64,000 nt of DNA from Sphingomonas sp. TZW2008 (lineage in GTDB: Bacteria > Pseudomonadota > Alphaproteobacteria > Sphingomonadales > Sphingomonadaceae). Of the stretch, positions 44,896 to 53,896 are shown in pieces (positions within the stretch are counted from its first letter, which is position 1; each line of letters starts with the position of its first letter). The position numbers and the translations under genes were made by a program. The notes under the pieces are model-generated. The model saw only the letters and a list, made by a program, of their open reading frames with translations. It searched no databases and was not told the DNA's origin. Where the stretch lies: positions 1 to 64,000 of the forward strand of contig NZ_BDJB01000015.1 in the NCBI RefSeq assembly GCF_002117915.1, in the 5' to 3' direction.

Positions 44896-45662
44896 AGACG
44901 GTTTACACGCTCCGCTTTCGACAAAGCCGGAAAAGCGTTTACGCCGGTGCGATCTTCTAGGTCACCGATCGACACGAAACGCAGGCGCGGCGTCGCGTCA
45001 TTGTCCGCCAGATAGGCCGCAGCCCCCTTTCCGGGCACGTACACCGCCTTGAAGACTGCCGAGGGTACAAGCACCCTGCCCCTGAGCGCGGTGAGGCGAT
45101 CGCCCTGATCGAACACCGGCCCCGTCACCACGAAGATGGCACCCTCACGAACCGCGAGATCCCGGACAGCGCTTTCCACGTCCGCCCAGAGATAGCGATT
45201 CAGGTCCCGATCCTGCGGAACCATGTTCGCGAGGGAAAAGCTTTCCTGCTGCGCTTCCTGCGTCGGCATGTCGCCCGACGGAGCCATGTGCCCGCGATCG
45301 AAACCCGACCCTCTGAAATCAGAAAGGTGGGAACGGTCCGACCCAGGGACGTTGCCGTCCTCGAAAAACTCGCCCGTTCGCTCGAGCTGTCGGGCCGCGA
45401 GAACGCCTGCGCGCCTCAGGCGCTCAGCGGACCAAAGCGGCGTGCCCGAGAGGCCGGAGAAACCCACCGCGTAGCTCCGGTAGCAAATCCTGGTCAGCCG
45501 CCCCGCCATCGGCGCCGCGACCTTCGGCTGATCTCCGCCAGGCGAGAAGGCAACACAGCCGCTCGCCTGCGCGACCGCCGGTGTCGCATCTCGATCTCGA
45601 GCACAACTTGCCGGCGAAAGAGCCGTGACGAACAGGAGGAAGGCGTACAGCAGCTTCGTCAT
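44844..45662 (-). CDS. Secreted DNA/RNA non-specific endonuclease
   Basis: This 272-residue protein belongs to the NUC1/Serratia nuclease family. The active site DRGHMAPSGDM contains the catalytic His, and the metal-binding Asn is in NMVPQDRDLNRYLW. The N-terminus (LLYAFLLFVTALSPASC) is a signal peptide with a possible lipobox, so the enzyme acts in the periplasm or at the outer membrane. It is first in a cluster with a CsgG-like pore protein, next to the transfer operon, and could process extracellular DNA or act in competition between cells. Confidence 0.87.
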   Translation of the reverse strand: MTKLLYAFLLFVTALSPASCARDRDATPAVAQASGCVAFSPGGDQPKVAAPMAGRLTRICYRSYAVGFSGLSGTPLWSAERLRRAGVLAARQLERTGEFFEDGNVPGSDRSHLSDFRGSGFDRGHMAPSGDMPTQEAQQESFSLANMVPQDRDLNRYLWADVESAVRDLAVREGAIFVVTGPVFDQGDRLTALRGRVLVPSAVFKAVYVPGKGAAAYLADNDATPRLRFVSIGDLEDRTGVNAFPALSKAERVNRLWLPSVRSNSPQPEFAS

Positions 45663-45761
45663 CGCCTGCGCCGCCCACCTAATCGGCCACAGCCGCGCCC
45701 CTCTGGAACGAAATCGCCAGTCGTGTTATTGTTCGACTTACGTTCCAAGAGGAGGCGTGCC

Positions 45762-45992
45762 ATGGCCGATTTCAACGATGGGTTTTTGAACCCCGCCACG
45801 GGCCTGCCTATGGTCAATGGCATCGACACTGGCGGTAACATCGCCGGGAGCGACGGGAACCGCTGGCTTGACGATGCCGACGACGCGCCTTCTCTCGGCA
45901 GCCTGACCCTCGCGCAGAAGCTGTTCGCCGGCAGCTTCGCCGCGATCGTTCTCGGAACGATTGCAGGCGGAGTCATAACCAAGGCGTTCTAG
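45762..45992 (+). CDS. Small membrane protein convergent with traG
   Basis: This 76-residue protein starts at ATG 45762 with a good AGAGGAGG site. The first 50 residues are polar, rich in Gly/Asn/Asp, and the last 25 form one membrane segment (LFAGSFAAIVLGTIAGGVI). It converges on traG, overlapping its end by 4 bases, and has its own upstream region. It is the only plus-strand gene beside the transfer operon. Function unknown. Confidence 0.6.
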   Translation: MADFNDGFLNPATGLPMVNGIDTGGNIAGSDGNRWLDDADDAPSLGSLTLAQKLFAGSFAAIVLGTIAGGVITKAF

Positions 45993-48790
45993 CGCTCGTT
46001 CTGCGGCCGGTGCCGCAGCGGTGAAAGCGGCAGTCGAGGCGCAAGCTCACGATCGACTTGCGTCTCGACATCTTCGGACTGGCCCTCAATCCCGGGCCTA
46101 CGCGAGCCCGCAATCATGTTAGCCGTGTCGAAGCCTGGCCCCTGGGCGGCCTGCATCGCCCCCACCTGCTCGAACACGTGACCGGCGCGATCACGCGCGG
46201 TCTGACGGGACGGTCCACCGGAGCCACCACCGACGCTGCCCAGGTTCCCGCGAGCCGCCCGCTCCACACCACCGGCGGACCGTACCGACGGTCCTTGAAC
46301 GTCCATCGCAGGCGCCTTGAGGTACGCCTCCCCTTCTGATCGAAGTTCATCACGATAGGAGGAGATGAAACGACCAATCAGGCGCTCGCGCTGACCCGCG
46401 ATCCTCGGATCACTCGTGGTCCAATCGTCGCGCTTGTCGGGATCAAAACGCTGACCGGCCGGGCCGTAAATCTCGTGATGCGCATCCATCTCGGCCCGAG
46501 CCCAGGTCCGCATCTTGTCCTGAAGAGCGATGCTGGTCGAGATCCCGTCGGAATCGCGCAGCGAGTGACTTTGCTCCAGCCGGCTGCCCGCATCCATGTA
46601 CCGCGCGGCTTCGCGACTGAACTCCGACGACTTGGTGCGGCTCGCCGAGATACCCGAAGCAGCGGAGGAAAGCTGGCTGCTCGTTGTTTCGGTGGCCGCC
46701 CGCTGGAACGCATCGCTGCTTCGATCCCAATGATTGTCGCGCGCCCAAGTACTAGCGGTGTCCCGAAGGCTGGCAGCGTCTGTGCTGCGCGTCCTCCCAG
46801 TCTGATCCTGCCACTGCCAGCTCTGAGATCCCTTTACGCCGAGACCAGCCTTACCGACGCCGAGGAACTTCGCGCTAAGCCCAAGGCTGCCGTCCACACC
46901 CAAAAGGGACGTGCTTGCGTAGTTATCGGCTTCGGTCTTTGAGAGACCGTGCTTGTCCTGCAGCGACTGACTGAGGCTATCCCGCGCGGAGAAGCCAGTC
47001 CGCAGCGCCGCCATCTCAGAACTGCCGATACCGAGACTATCGCTCGTGCCATGCGAGACACGGTTTTCCATGTTCCGGAAGTTCTGAAGCATCGTTGCGG
47101 TCGATTCACGCGCGCTCTCCGATGCGCGCTGACCCTGCGTCTGGAACGACGACGCCACGTCAGCGACAGCATAGTCGGCCGCCTGCGTGAGCTGTGCGCC
47201 AAACGGCATCTTCGACATGGGCACGTCAACTGACGACGACCCGTCAGCATAGCTCGAGACGGTGCTGCCGAACCGGGTCGTATCGCTCATGGTGGCGTAG
47301 CCACCACCGTAGTGGCCGGCGGTCGACCAGGCGCCGCTCTGCCGGTTGTTGAACGAGAGGTTGTCGAGACTCGTGTTCCCGAAGGCGATGTTGCCCGTCG
47401 TCGCCTCCCGGCCAGCTTCTTCGGCCGCGTTCTGGCTCGGTGCCAGGAAGCTCGTTGCGTGGCCCGAAATCGCCATCGCACCCCGCGCCATGCCTGCGGC
47501 GATGAACGGGATCGAGGCGACGAGATAGCCCGCCAGGACCGCTGTGTTCGAGTTGATCGCAGCCATATCATTGAACGAAAGCATCGACAGCTTCGCCGTC
47601 GAGGCGAGCTGGGTATGCTCGCGCAGCGTCACCACCATGTTGAGGATCACGTAGAGTGGCCCCCACGCCGCCAGGTAGAAGAAGCCGGTGACGTAGCCCC
47701 GCAGCGCGGCCACGCCCGTACCCGGCATCAGGAAAAGCGGAAAGATGATGGGGAACAGCGCGTAGAACACGACGGTGAGCACGACGCAAAGGATCGGCAC
47801 CCACTCCATCGCGTTATGCGCAACCGCCTGATAGGTGTTGCGCGTCTGGATGGACGCGCGGGTCTGCGCATAAACGTCGGCCGACGAGCCGCCAGCCGCC
47901 GCGACCTGCGTGCTGATCGACTGCTGGAGCGCGTTAATCGAGAGCGTCTGCTTCATGAGCTGGCTGGCGTCCTTCGACACCCCCGTCAGATAGCTGTACG
48001 CGATCGGCAGATCAGCGAAGAGCTTCGCCTTTGCCGCTGCATCGGCCATCCCAGGATAGAAGCGCCGGCTGATGCGCGTACCCATGCCGTCGATCACGCC
48101 ATCCCAGCCGGCGGTCAGCGAGTTGTAGCCGTCGCGGCAGCTCTTGATCTCGGAAGTCGAGCCCCCGCCCGATGTCGCGGTCACAAACATCATCGATCGG
48201 GCTTGACTGCCCGGCCCGACGGCCGCCCAGACGTCGTCCGCATCAGCGATATCCGTCCAGTTCTTGAGACCAAGCTGGAGATCGTAGAAGGTACATTGCC
48301 GGTAATATTCGTCGACGTTCGACGCGAAATAGGGGTCGCTGATCGACAAGCCTTGCGTCGCCTCCATGAGGCGAGACCCATAGATCATGCCGTTCTTGCT
48401 GTAGTTCAGGTCATCCGGCATCCCGAAAACGACCTCGGAGGCACGAACAAGGTAATCACCGATCTGGCTGGTGAAGCCGGCGACCGCGGCGAGCCCCAAA
48501 GGCACGTTGGCGACGTGCGCCGCAGGCAGGCTGGGGTTGATGCGATCGACCACCTGCACATCCATGCGGGGCACCATCAGGCACATGTACATGAGCGTCG
48601 CCTGGAGGAACCAGTTCATCCAGGCGCGCCAGTCGTGGTTGAACGCCACGATCATGAGGGACATGGCGAAAGCCATCACGAGCACACATTGCAACATGCT
48701 CTTGTAGCCGCCGCCTCCGGTCCAAGCGGCGACGGCGTTGAAGACGTTGACGATGTAGTCGCCGCCTCCGATCGTGATGACCTCGAACAT
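45989..48790 (-). CDS. traG: TraG, mating-pair stabilisation protein
   Basis: This 933-residue inner-membrane protein matches F-type TraG. The N-terminal 450 residues hold several membrane segments (VLVMAFAMSLMIVAF, VLTVVFYALFPIIFPLFLM) and the TraG_N signature YRQCTFYDL. The C-terminal half is a large hydrophilic, Ser/Thr/Gln-rich periplasmic region with ASTSLLGVDGSLGLSAKF, typical of TraG. In F, TraG is needed for pilus assembly and stabilises the mating pair, also contributing to entry exclusion. It is the last tra gene in the window, 25 bases after traH. Confidence 0.92.
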   Translation of the reverse strand: MFEVITIGGGDYIVNVFNAVAAWTGGGGYKSMLQCVLVMAFAMSLMIVAFNHDWRAWMNWFLQATLMYMCLMVPRMDVQVVDRINPSLPAAHVANVPLGLAAVAGFTSQIGDYLVRASEVVFGMPDDLNYSKNGMIYGSRLMEATQGLSISDPYFASNVDEYYRQCTFYDLQLGLKNWTDIADADDVWAAVGPGSQARSMMFVTATSGGGSTSEIKSCRDGYNSLTAGWDGVIDGMGTRISRRFYPGMADAAAKAKLFADLPIAYSYLTGVSKDASQLMKQTLSINALQQSISTQVAAAGGSSADVYAQTRASIQTRNTYQAVAHNAMEWVPILCVVLTVVFYALFPIIFPLFLMPGTGVAALRGYVTGFFYLAAWGPLYVILNMVVTLREHTQLASTAKLSMLSFNDMAAINSNTAVLAGYLVASIPFIAAGMARGAMAISGHATSFLAPSQNAAEEAGREATTGNIAFGNTSLDNLSFNNRQSGAWSTAGHYGGGYATMSDTTRFGSTVSSYADGSSSVDVPMSKMPFGAQLTQAADYAVADVASSFQTQGQRASESARESTATMLQNFRNMENRVSHGTSDSLGIGSSEMAALRTGFSARDSLSQSLQDKHGLSKTEADNYASTSLLGVDGSLGLSAKFLGVGKAGLGVKGSQSWQWQDQTGRTRSTDAASLRDTASTWARDNHWDRSSDAFQRAATETTSSQLSSAASGISASRTKSSEFSREAARYMDAGSRLEQSHSLRDSDGISTSIALQDKMRTWARAEMDAHHEIYGPAGQRFDPDKRDDWTTSDPRIAGQRERLIGRFISSYRDELRSEGEAYLKAPAMDVQGPSVRSAGGVERAARGNLGSVGGGSGGPSRQTARDRAGHVFEQVGAMQAAQGPGFDTANMIAGSRRPGIEGQSEDVETQVDRELAPRLPLSPLRHRPQNER

Positions 48791-48815
48791 CGCGGTCCCT
48801 CTCCTTTCCCCGCGC

Positions 48816-50339
48816 TCAGCGCATCGTCATCGCGGAGACACCCCGCGACCAGTCGAGCGACGCATTCAGCGCCGGGCTCATCTGCGATTGAAGGATGCTC
48901 TCGATGAAGGAGGTGCGCTGGACGATCGCCAGCGTCTCCTGCACCTTCCCTTGATTCACATGCTGCTGATCGGCGAGGATGTTGCGCGAACGATCGAGCT
49001 GGGAAGCCCACATCGTCAGCTTGGTATCCTCGACCCCAACGAGGCTGTTGCGGCCTCGCTGCACCTCATCGCTGAACTCCTTGAGCATGGCGAAGAGCAG
49101 ATCGACCGATGTGATCTCGGCAAGGCTATCCTTGTCCCCCGTGTAGATGCCCCTGCCGTAGGCGGCGTTCACGGTGAGGATCTTATAGAGCGGTATCGAG
49201 GCGACCTGCAGAAGGTTCTGCGCCGCGGAAAGATCGCCGCCAGTGAGCGGCGCATCGGTGTTGATCGACGTAATCATCTTGTCGATCAGCTCCGACACAC
49301 GAGCCTTGAGAGGCTTGGACAGCGTGGGCGCGTCCACCATCGTATACTTCAGGCAGGTGGTATCGTCGTCACACCGCATGACCTTGATGCCGCTCGCACT
49401 GGTGCCGTCGAGCAGCAGCCGGCCGACATTCGCATCGCCGGCGACCAGGTCGAAGCTGGCTGGTTCGTCCTTGGTCTTCCCCGGTATGTAGATCGCCGTC
49501 CCGACGAGCGTCATCGCGAACTCGGCAAGCTGTCGATCGAACGTGCCCCCCTGATTGAACAACGGTGCCTTCTTCAGGGCCTCCCAGGTGAAATTGCGCG
49601 GGAGCATCGGCGACGCATCCTTCAGAGCCGGATCACCCGCCGCGGCATCGGCCGCGCTCGCGCGCTCGCCCTTGTTGCCGCAGCCGTGCATCGAGGCTGC
49701 CGCGTCGGAGAAGACGCCCTTGAACGGAGCGATGGTCTCGCAGAAGTTCCGATCGGCGAGATCGCTCTTTCCCGCGACAGTGTTCACGAGGCCCTGTGCG
49801 AGCTGGCAGCTATTGAGCGCCGCATTGTTCATCTGCTGAACGCGCTGCGACAGATCCGACATGGTTGCCCCGCACTCGGGGCAGAGCGTGTCGATCGCGA
49901 GCTTAAAAGCGAAGCCGACGGCGTTGTTCGCCACCGCCTTCATCATCGCCACGATCTCGGACGAGTTCACGAACGAGAAGCTGCCCGCGAACAGATCGAT
50001 GCCGCCGCAGCCTGCCCGATAACCCGGGAGCTGAATGCTCGCGGGGTTGAGCGTTTTCTGCGGGAAGCGCGTGTAGATGTTCCCGAGGCTGTAGTACCCG
50101 GCACGCTGACCATTGTAGGCAGACGGCCCGGAGACGTTCGCCGCCGCGCCCATGGAGTTGAAGTAATTCTCCATGGCGCCGTTCACGTCGGCCGCAGCCG
50201 GTGACGTCGGGCCGAGCAGAAGGCCGACGAGCGCCAGAAGCGCCGGCAGGCGGCGAAGAAGGCCGCGGATCGAGGCCACACGCGCGCCGAGCGCGCGTCC
50301 AGCTTGGAGGGCGCGGGAGCGAAGGGGCAAGCGGCGCAT
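48816..50339 (-). CDS. traH: TraH, pilus assembly protein
   Basis: This 507-residue protein has an N-terminal signal region (LLALVGLLLGPTSPAAADV) and the TraH family pattern: MENYFNSMGAAANVSGPSAY, GYRAGCGGIDLFAGSFSFVN, LCPECGATMSDLSQRVQQMN. TraH is a periplasmic or outer-membrane-associated component needed for F pilus extension. It lies 12 bases after traF and 25 before traG, the F-plasmid order. Confidence 0.93.
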   Translation of the reverse strand: MRRLPLRSRALQAGRALGARVASIRGLLRRLPALLALVGLLLGPTSPAAADVNGAMENYFNSMGAAANVSGPSAYNGQRAGYYSLGNIYTRFPQKTLNPASIQLPGYRAGCGGIDLFAGSFSFVNSSEIVAMMKAVANNAVGFAFKLAIDTLCPECGATMSDLSQRVQQMNNAALNSCQLAQGLVNTVAGKSDLADRNFCETIAPFKGVFSDAAASMHGCGNKGERASAADAAAGDPALKDASPMLPRNFTWEALKKAPLFNQGGTFDRQLAEFAMTLVGTAIYIPGKTKDEPASFDLVAGDANVGRLLLDGTSASGIKVMRCDDDTTCLKYTMVDAPTLSKPLKARVSELIDKMITSINTDAPLTGGDLSAAQNLLQVASIPLYKILTVNAAYGRGIYTGDKDSLAEITSVDLLFAMLKEFSDEVQRGRNSLVGVEDTKLTMWASQLDRSRNILADQQHVNQGKVQETLAIVQRTSFIESILQSQMSPALNASLDWSRGVSAMTMR

Positions 50340-50351
50340 GGCGGTTGACCT

Positions 50352-51191
50352 TTAGAAATCGCGACCCGGCTGGGTCTCGGTGAGAGTGAAGATGCGGTCC
50401 ATCAGCTCGTCTGCGGCCATCACGCCGTAGCCGATCGGAATCACGCGATGCGTCTTCGTGTCGAAGAGCACGACAGCAGGCGTCACCTTGTCGGTTAGGC
50501 CCATCCGCTCGCGCTGGCCGCTGTCGACGACGTAGTTCCGGAACACTGACGAGGGACCCCCGTCCGTGGAAACGGCCATGACGCTCAGGTTGTGGCTGTC
50601 GGCGACCGACTTCAGGATCGGCGAGAAGATCTCGCAGGCGCCGCACGACTGCGCGAAGAAGTAAAATACCCCGTAGCGCTGCCCGAGGCGCACCAGCGCC
50701 CGATCCTTGTCGATCTTGCGATCGTCGAGCCACTCGCGCTTTCCGAGCGTGTTGACCGGCCGCTGGAGGGTGTAGTCGAGGCTCGGATCCTGCCACACCG
50801 CACGCTGCCACATGTCCGCGAACATGCTCGACCGGTCGAGCTGCGCCCGCTGGAAGCGGACGTAAGCGGTGATGTTCTCCTGGCTCGGTTCGAGGATCGC
50901 CTTGGCCTTCAGCTCCCGGAGTTCGGCCGTGATGCGGTCCATCCGCTCCGCGGCCGTCTGGACCGGCGCTGCAGCCGGGTCTTCCGTCCTCGGCTTGGGC
51001 TTCGGCTTCGAGCAGTAGAACCACGTCCCGAGCTTCCGCTCCTGACAGTAGAACCGATCGTCGCCGTCCTGAGGCGCGAGCCCGTCGCTTTGGCCTGCCG
51101 CAAACGCGGCCGTTGGACTAGCCACCGGCGTTGCCAGGGTGAGCAGGATCGCGAAGGCGGCGCGGCCGCGTGTGCGCAGATGAACCATCAC
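50352..51191 (-). CDS. traF: TraF, periplasmic thioredoxin-like pilus assembly protein
   Basis: This 279-residue protein has a signal peptide (AFAILLTLATPVASPTAAFAAG) and the conserved YCQERKLGTWFYC. The thioredoxin fold in the C-terminal half carries CGAC in FYFFAQSCGACEIF, so it may be redox-active, whereas F-plasmid TraF lacks this motif. TVTP-like KVTPAVVLFD supplies the cis-Pro. It overlaps the upstream small gene by 4 bases and is followed by traH. Confidence 0.9.
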   Translation of the reverse strand: MMVHLRTRGRAAFAILLTLATPVASPTAAFAAGQSDGLAPQDGDDRFYCQERKLGTWFYCSKPKPKPRTEDPAAAPVQTAAERMDRITAELRELKAKAILEPSQENITAYVRFQRAQLDRSSMFADMWQRAVWQDPSLDYTLQRPVNTLGKREWLDDRKIDKDRALVRLGQRYGVFYFFAQSCGACEIFSPILKSVADSHNLSVMAVSTDGGPSSVFRNYVVDSGQRERMGLTDKVTPAVVLFDTKTHRVIPIGYGVMAADELMDRIFTLTETQPGRDF

Positions 51192-51511
51192 TTCGTCTCC
51201 TTCTTCTGAGTGGCTCGCGACCCGATCCGGGCCGCGAGAATGGCTTCGAGGGTTTCCGGGCTGTCCGCCGCGAGCCGCTTGCCACCAGCGCTGGCGATAC
51301 GGGCGCTACGGATCTGGGCCGTCGCGTTAGACCACGTCAGACTGGCACCTCGGCGGATCCTCGCTCGGGCCGGCGCACAGCGGAACACCGTCCCCGTGCT
51401 GTCGGCATGGCAGACGCCGGTTGCCGGCGAGCCGACGGTCGCGTTGACCGGAGAAAGCATCTGCAGCGCCGCAAAGAGCGGCGCCTGTACGAGAAGGTCC
51501 GCCATGCGCAT
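51188..51511 (-). CDS. Small hypothetical protein of the transfer operon
   Basis: This 107-residue protein sits between traF and the 147-residue gene and overlaps both (ATGA downstream, one shared base upstream). It has two Cys (GVCHADS, FRCAPARA) and a basic C-terminus. No clear signal peptide or known domain was found. The tight coupling argues that it is translated. F encodes other small genes (trbA, trbE and similar) at this place, but no relationship can be shown. Confidence 0.55.
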   Translation of the reverse strand: MRMADLLVQAPLFAALQMLSPVNATVGSPATGVCHADSTGTVFRCAPARARIRRGASLTWSNATAQIRSARIASAGGKRLAADSPETLEAILAARIGSRATQKKETK

Positions 51512-51954
51512 CAGTGCGTCTCCTTTTTCGGGCCGAAGAGCCGCTCAGGGTCAATCTTCAGATCTCGCGTGACCGGATCGACGATGGCATCGAGATTGGC
51601 GGTGGCGAGCTGCCAGAGGGCCGCGAGCGAGAAACGGTTCTGCCCGCCGTCCACGAAGCGCATGAAGCCGAAGAACACGCACTCGAACGCGGCCTGGCCG
51701 GCGCTGGTCATCACGTAATGAGCAGGCTTCTTGGGATCATGCGCGATCTGCTGCTGCTCGAGCATTCGGGTGAAGGTCGGCTGGATGTCAGCCGCCTCGA
51801 CCGTCATCCTGAAGTAACGGCAAATGTCCGCGGCGGTCCGCTCGACGGAGTCGCCGCCTGAGCGGAAAAGGCCAAAGGCGACAGCCATGTCCAGAAAGGA
51901 CGCGCGTTTAGCCATGTCGATGGTGCAGTCCACGTTGATGAACCCCCCGGTCAT
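51511..51954 (-). CDS. Hypothetical cytoplasmic protein of the transfer operon
   Basis: This 147-residue protein begins MTGGFINVDCTIDMAKRASF and is predicted to be mostly helical and soluble. YFRMTVEAADIQPTFTRMLEQQQIAHD looks like a winged-helix or docking domain, but no family is recognised. It starts at an ATG overlapping the traN stop (ATGA at 51951-51954), so it is part of the same transcript. Confidence 0.6.
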   Translation of the reverse strand: MTGGFINVDCTIDMAKRASFLDMAVAFGLFRSGGDSVERTAADICRYFRMTVEAADIQPTFTRMLEQQQIAHDPKKPAHYVMTSAGQAAFECVFFGFMRFVDGGQNRFSLAALWQLATANLDAIVDPVTRDLKIDPERLFGPKKETH

Positions 51955-53711
51955 TGGTGTGTGCTGTAGTAGTCGTTGATACGCTGTTGGACGGTGGTCG
52001 CCGTTTGCAGCTCGTCCGGGAGCTTTGCTGCTTCGACGAACTCCGCCATTACTTCCGAGAAATCGATGCGGCTGAGATCAAGGTGCGCGAACTGGTCGAC
52101 CGTGAATCCGTCGCAGGTCGACTTTTTGGCGGTGCCGAAGGTGAGCCCGAGCTGCGGGCGCCCTTGCTCCTGAATGATGCGAGCCAGCTTGCTGCCGTAG
52201 CAGCAGTGCGACTCCTTCTTCTTCACGCAGACGCCCAGCACGCTCGACGAGCAGTAGGTGCCGACATAGTGGCACAGGCCCTTCTCGCGCTGGTCCTTGA
52301 GGACCTTGTCCTCGCTGCTGCACCCGCCGCCCACGATGGGGAAGCCGCGAGGCGCACAACAGTTGGTGATGCCGAAGATTGTCTTCGAGCAGGTGTTACG
52401 GGTGCCTTTGAAGATCGTCAGGTTATTCGGATCCAGCGAGTGGCTGGCGTCCGCAACCGAGTTGAGCGCCATGACGGCCTGACCGAACTCTGTGTTCGGC
52501 TCGCGCGTGATCGTCTCGCACTCGCCGTTGATGCAGTACACGTCTCCGTTGCAGATATACTGCTTATCGTCGCCAGGCTTGTCCGGAACCGGGCACTTGT
52601 AGACGCGATCGGCGACCTTGCATGGCCCGTCCTGCGGATCGTCGAGGCAATCTTCTCGGACGAACGAACATTGGCCGTTTGCATCCAGCGCGCCGCAGTC
52701 GCTATTGCCGGTGGAGAGTCGCGTGCAGGAATACTGACGCTGCCATGACCAGCATGACCGGGTCACAGCGACGCCGTTGATCGTGCGGGTCGTCGGGTCC
52801 GGGTCGACGCAGACCTCGGACGTGAGGGAGCATGTCTGGTCAGCGGTAGCGGCCGTGCAGCTCGCTTCGTCCTTTCGGTCACTGACGACCTCACCGACGC
52901 TCTCGAGCGAGTAGCTGCGGTTCGGCACGGCGGCGCTGTCGCACTCGTAGGTGATCTCATCACCCTCCTCGACGTCCGGCTCAACGCACTTCGTGATCGT
53001 GCCTTGGCGGCAGATGTCGTAGAGGACGGTACGACGGGAACGCTCCCGGCAGACACCGCTCGCAAACGCCGAGTTGAAGGCGGGCTGACAGCGAAGGGTC
53101 GAGTTGTTGGCGCCGCGTGGCGGCTGAACGGACCAGTTCTCGCACGTGTAGACGTACTTCTTCGTACCCGGCGTTACGTTCACCACCAGCGGCACGCGGC
53201 AGACAGGCGAGCTCTCATCGACCTTGGTGCCGGTGTTGCACGTCACCTCATCGTAGATCGTGCCACCACTGCCCGGCGGCAGCGGCTTGCAGCTCCCGGT
53301 CGATCCGTCGGTATAGTTCCCGACAAGCGACTTGGGATCGTCCTGGATCGCAAGCGAGCGCGCAACGACAGCATCCAGATCGGACTTCTGGAACTTCGCC
53401 CGCGTATCCATGCTCGTTTGCATCTGCTGGTAGCTCGAGCTGGTCGAAGCGGCGGCCTGGCCGTTGGCGTGAAGGTTGTTCGGATCGTCGTAGAGCGACG
53501 TCTCCGGGGGCGTGCCGTTCTGGTAGTTCGGCAGGTTGTCTGCGGTGGGGCCGTTCGTGGCGGTCGCCTTGACCCCGGGGATGAGGGTCTTCGCGAACGC
53601 CTTCGCGTCAGCCTTGACCTGCTCTGGCGTCTGCTGCGCCAGGACCGCCACGGAGCCGAATAGCGCCAGGCCGCTGCACACCCCGGCGAAGAAGCGCCGC
53701 GCCGCGCTCAT
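51951..53711 (-). CDS. traN: TraN, outer-membrane mating-pair adhesin
   Basis: This 586-residue protein has a signal peptide (RFFAGVCSGLALFGSVAVLA) and is rich in Cys, especially from residue 200 on (CNTGTKVDESSPVC, CSWQRQYSC style clusters), as expected for TraN, which recognises the recipient surface. The C-terminal part has the conserved CVKKKESHCCYGSKLARIIQEQ motif. The ATG at 53711 overlaps the stop of the small membrane gene upstream (ATGA). Longer upstream starts in this frame overlap that gene and are rejected. Confidence 0.92.
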   Translation of the reverse strand: MSAARRFFAGVCSGLALFGSVAVLAQQTPEQVKADAKAFAKTLIPGVKATATNGPTADNLPNYQNGTPPETSLYDDPNNLHANGQAAASTSSSYQQMQTSMDTRAKFQKSDLDAVVARSLAIQDDPKSLVGNYTDGSTGSCKPLPPGSGGTIYDEVTCNTGTKVDESSPVCRVPLVVNVTPGTKKYVYTCENWSVQPPRGANNSTLRCQPAFNSAFASGVCRERSRRTVLYDICRQGTITKCVEPDVEEGDEITYECDSAAVPNRSYSLESVGEVVSDRKDEASCTAATADQTCSLTSEVCVDPDPTTRTINGVAVTRSCWSWQRQYSCTRLSTGNSDCGALDANGQCSFVREDCLDDPQDGPCKVADRVYKCPVPDKPGDDKQYICNGDVYCINGECETITREPNTEFGQAVMALNSVADASHSLDPNNLTIFKGTRNTCSKTIFGITNCCAPRGFPIVGGGCSSEDKVLKDQREKGLCHYVGTYCSSSVLGVCVKKKESHCCYGSKLARIIQEQGRPQLGLTFGTAKKSTCDGFTVDQFAHLDLSRIDFSEVMAEFVEAAKLPDELQTATTVQQRINDYYSTHQ

Positions 53712-53896
53712 GGTCGGATCCAGTGCTGGAAGACCTCGACGTGCTGTTGGAGCGCGATGAACGACGTCGGCAGCCACACGGCCCCCGAGGCGGCCGCCAC
53801 CACCCGCGTAGCGTAACCGCTCGCGACGCCGGCCAGCCCGAGGCTGGAGCTGCCGATCATCCCGCAGAGCGAGACCAAGGCGAGCACGACCGTCAC
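53708..53896 (-). CDS. Small membrane protein between trbC and traN
   Basis: This 62-residue protein has two hydrophobic segments (VVLALVSLCGMIGSSSLGLAG and AAASGAVWLPTSFIAL). It shares ATGA overlaps with trbC upstream and traN downstream, which marks it as a real coupled gene despite its size. F-type operons often contain small membrane genes (such as trbE) here. Function unknown. Confidence 0.65.
   Translation of the reverse strand: MTVVLALVSLCGMIGSSSLGLAGVASGYATRVVAAASGAVWLPTSFIALQQHVEVFQHWIRP

Noticed and set aside
47312..48907. 531-codon plus-strand frame opposite traG
   Set aside because: Arg/His-rich shadow; traG has clear membrane segments and family motifs.
48774..50204. 476-codon plus-strand frame opposite traH
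   Set aside because: Shadow of traH.
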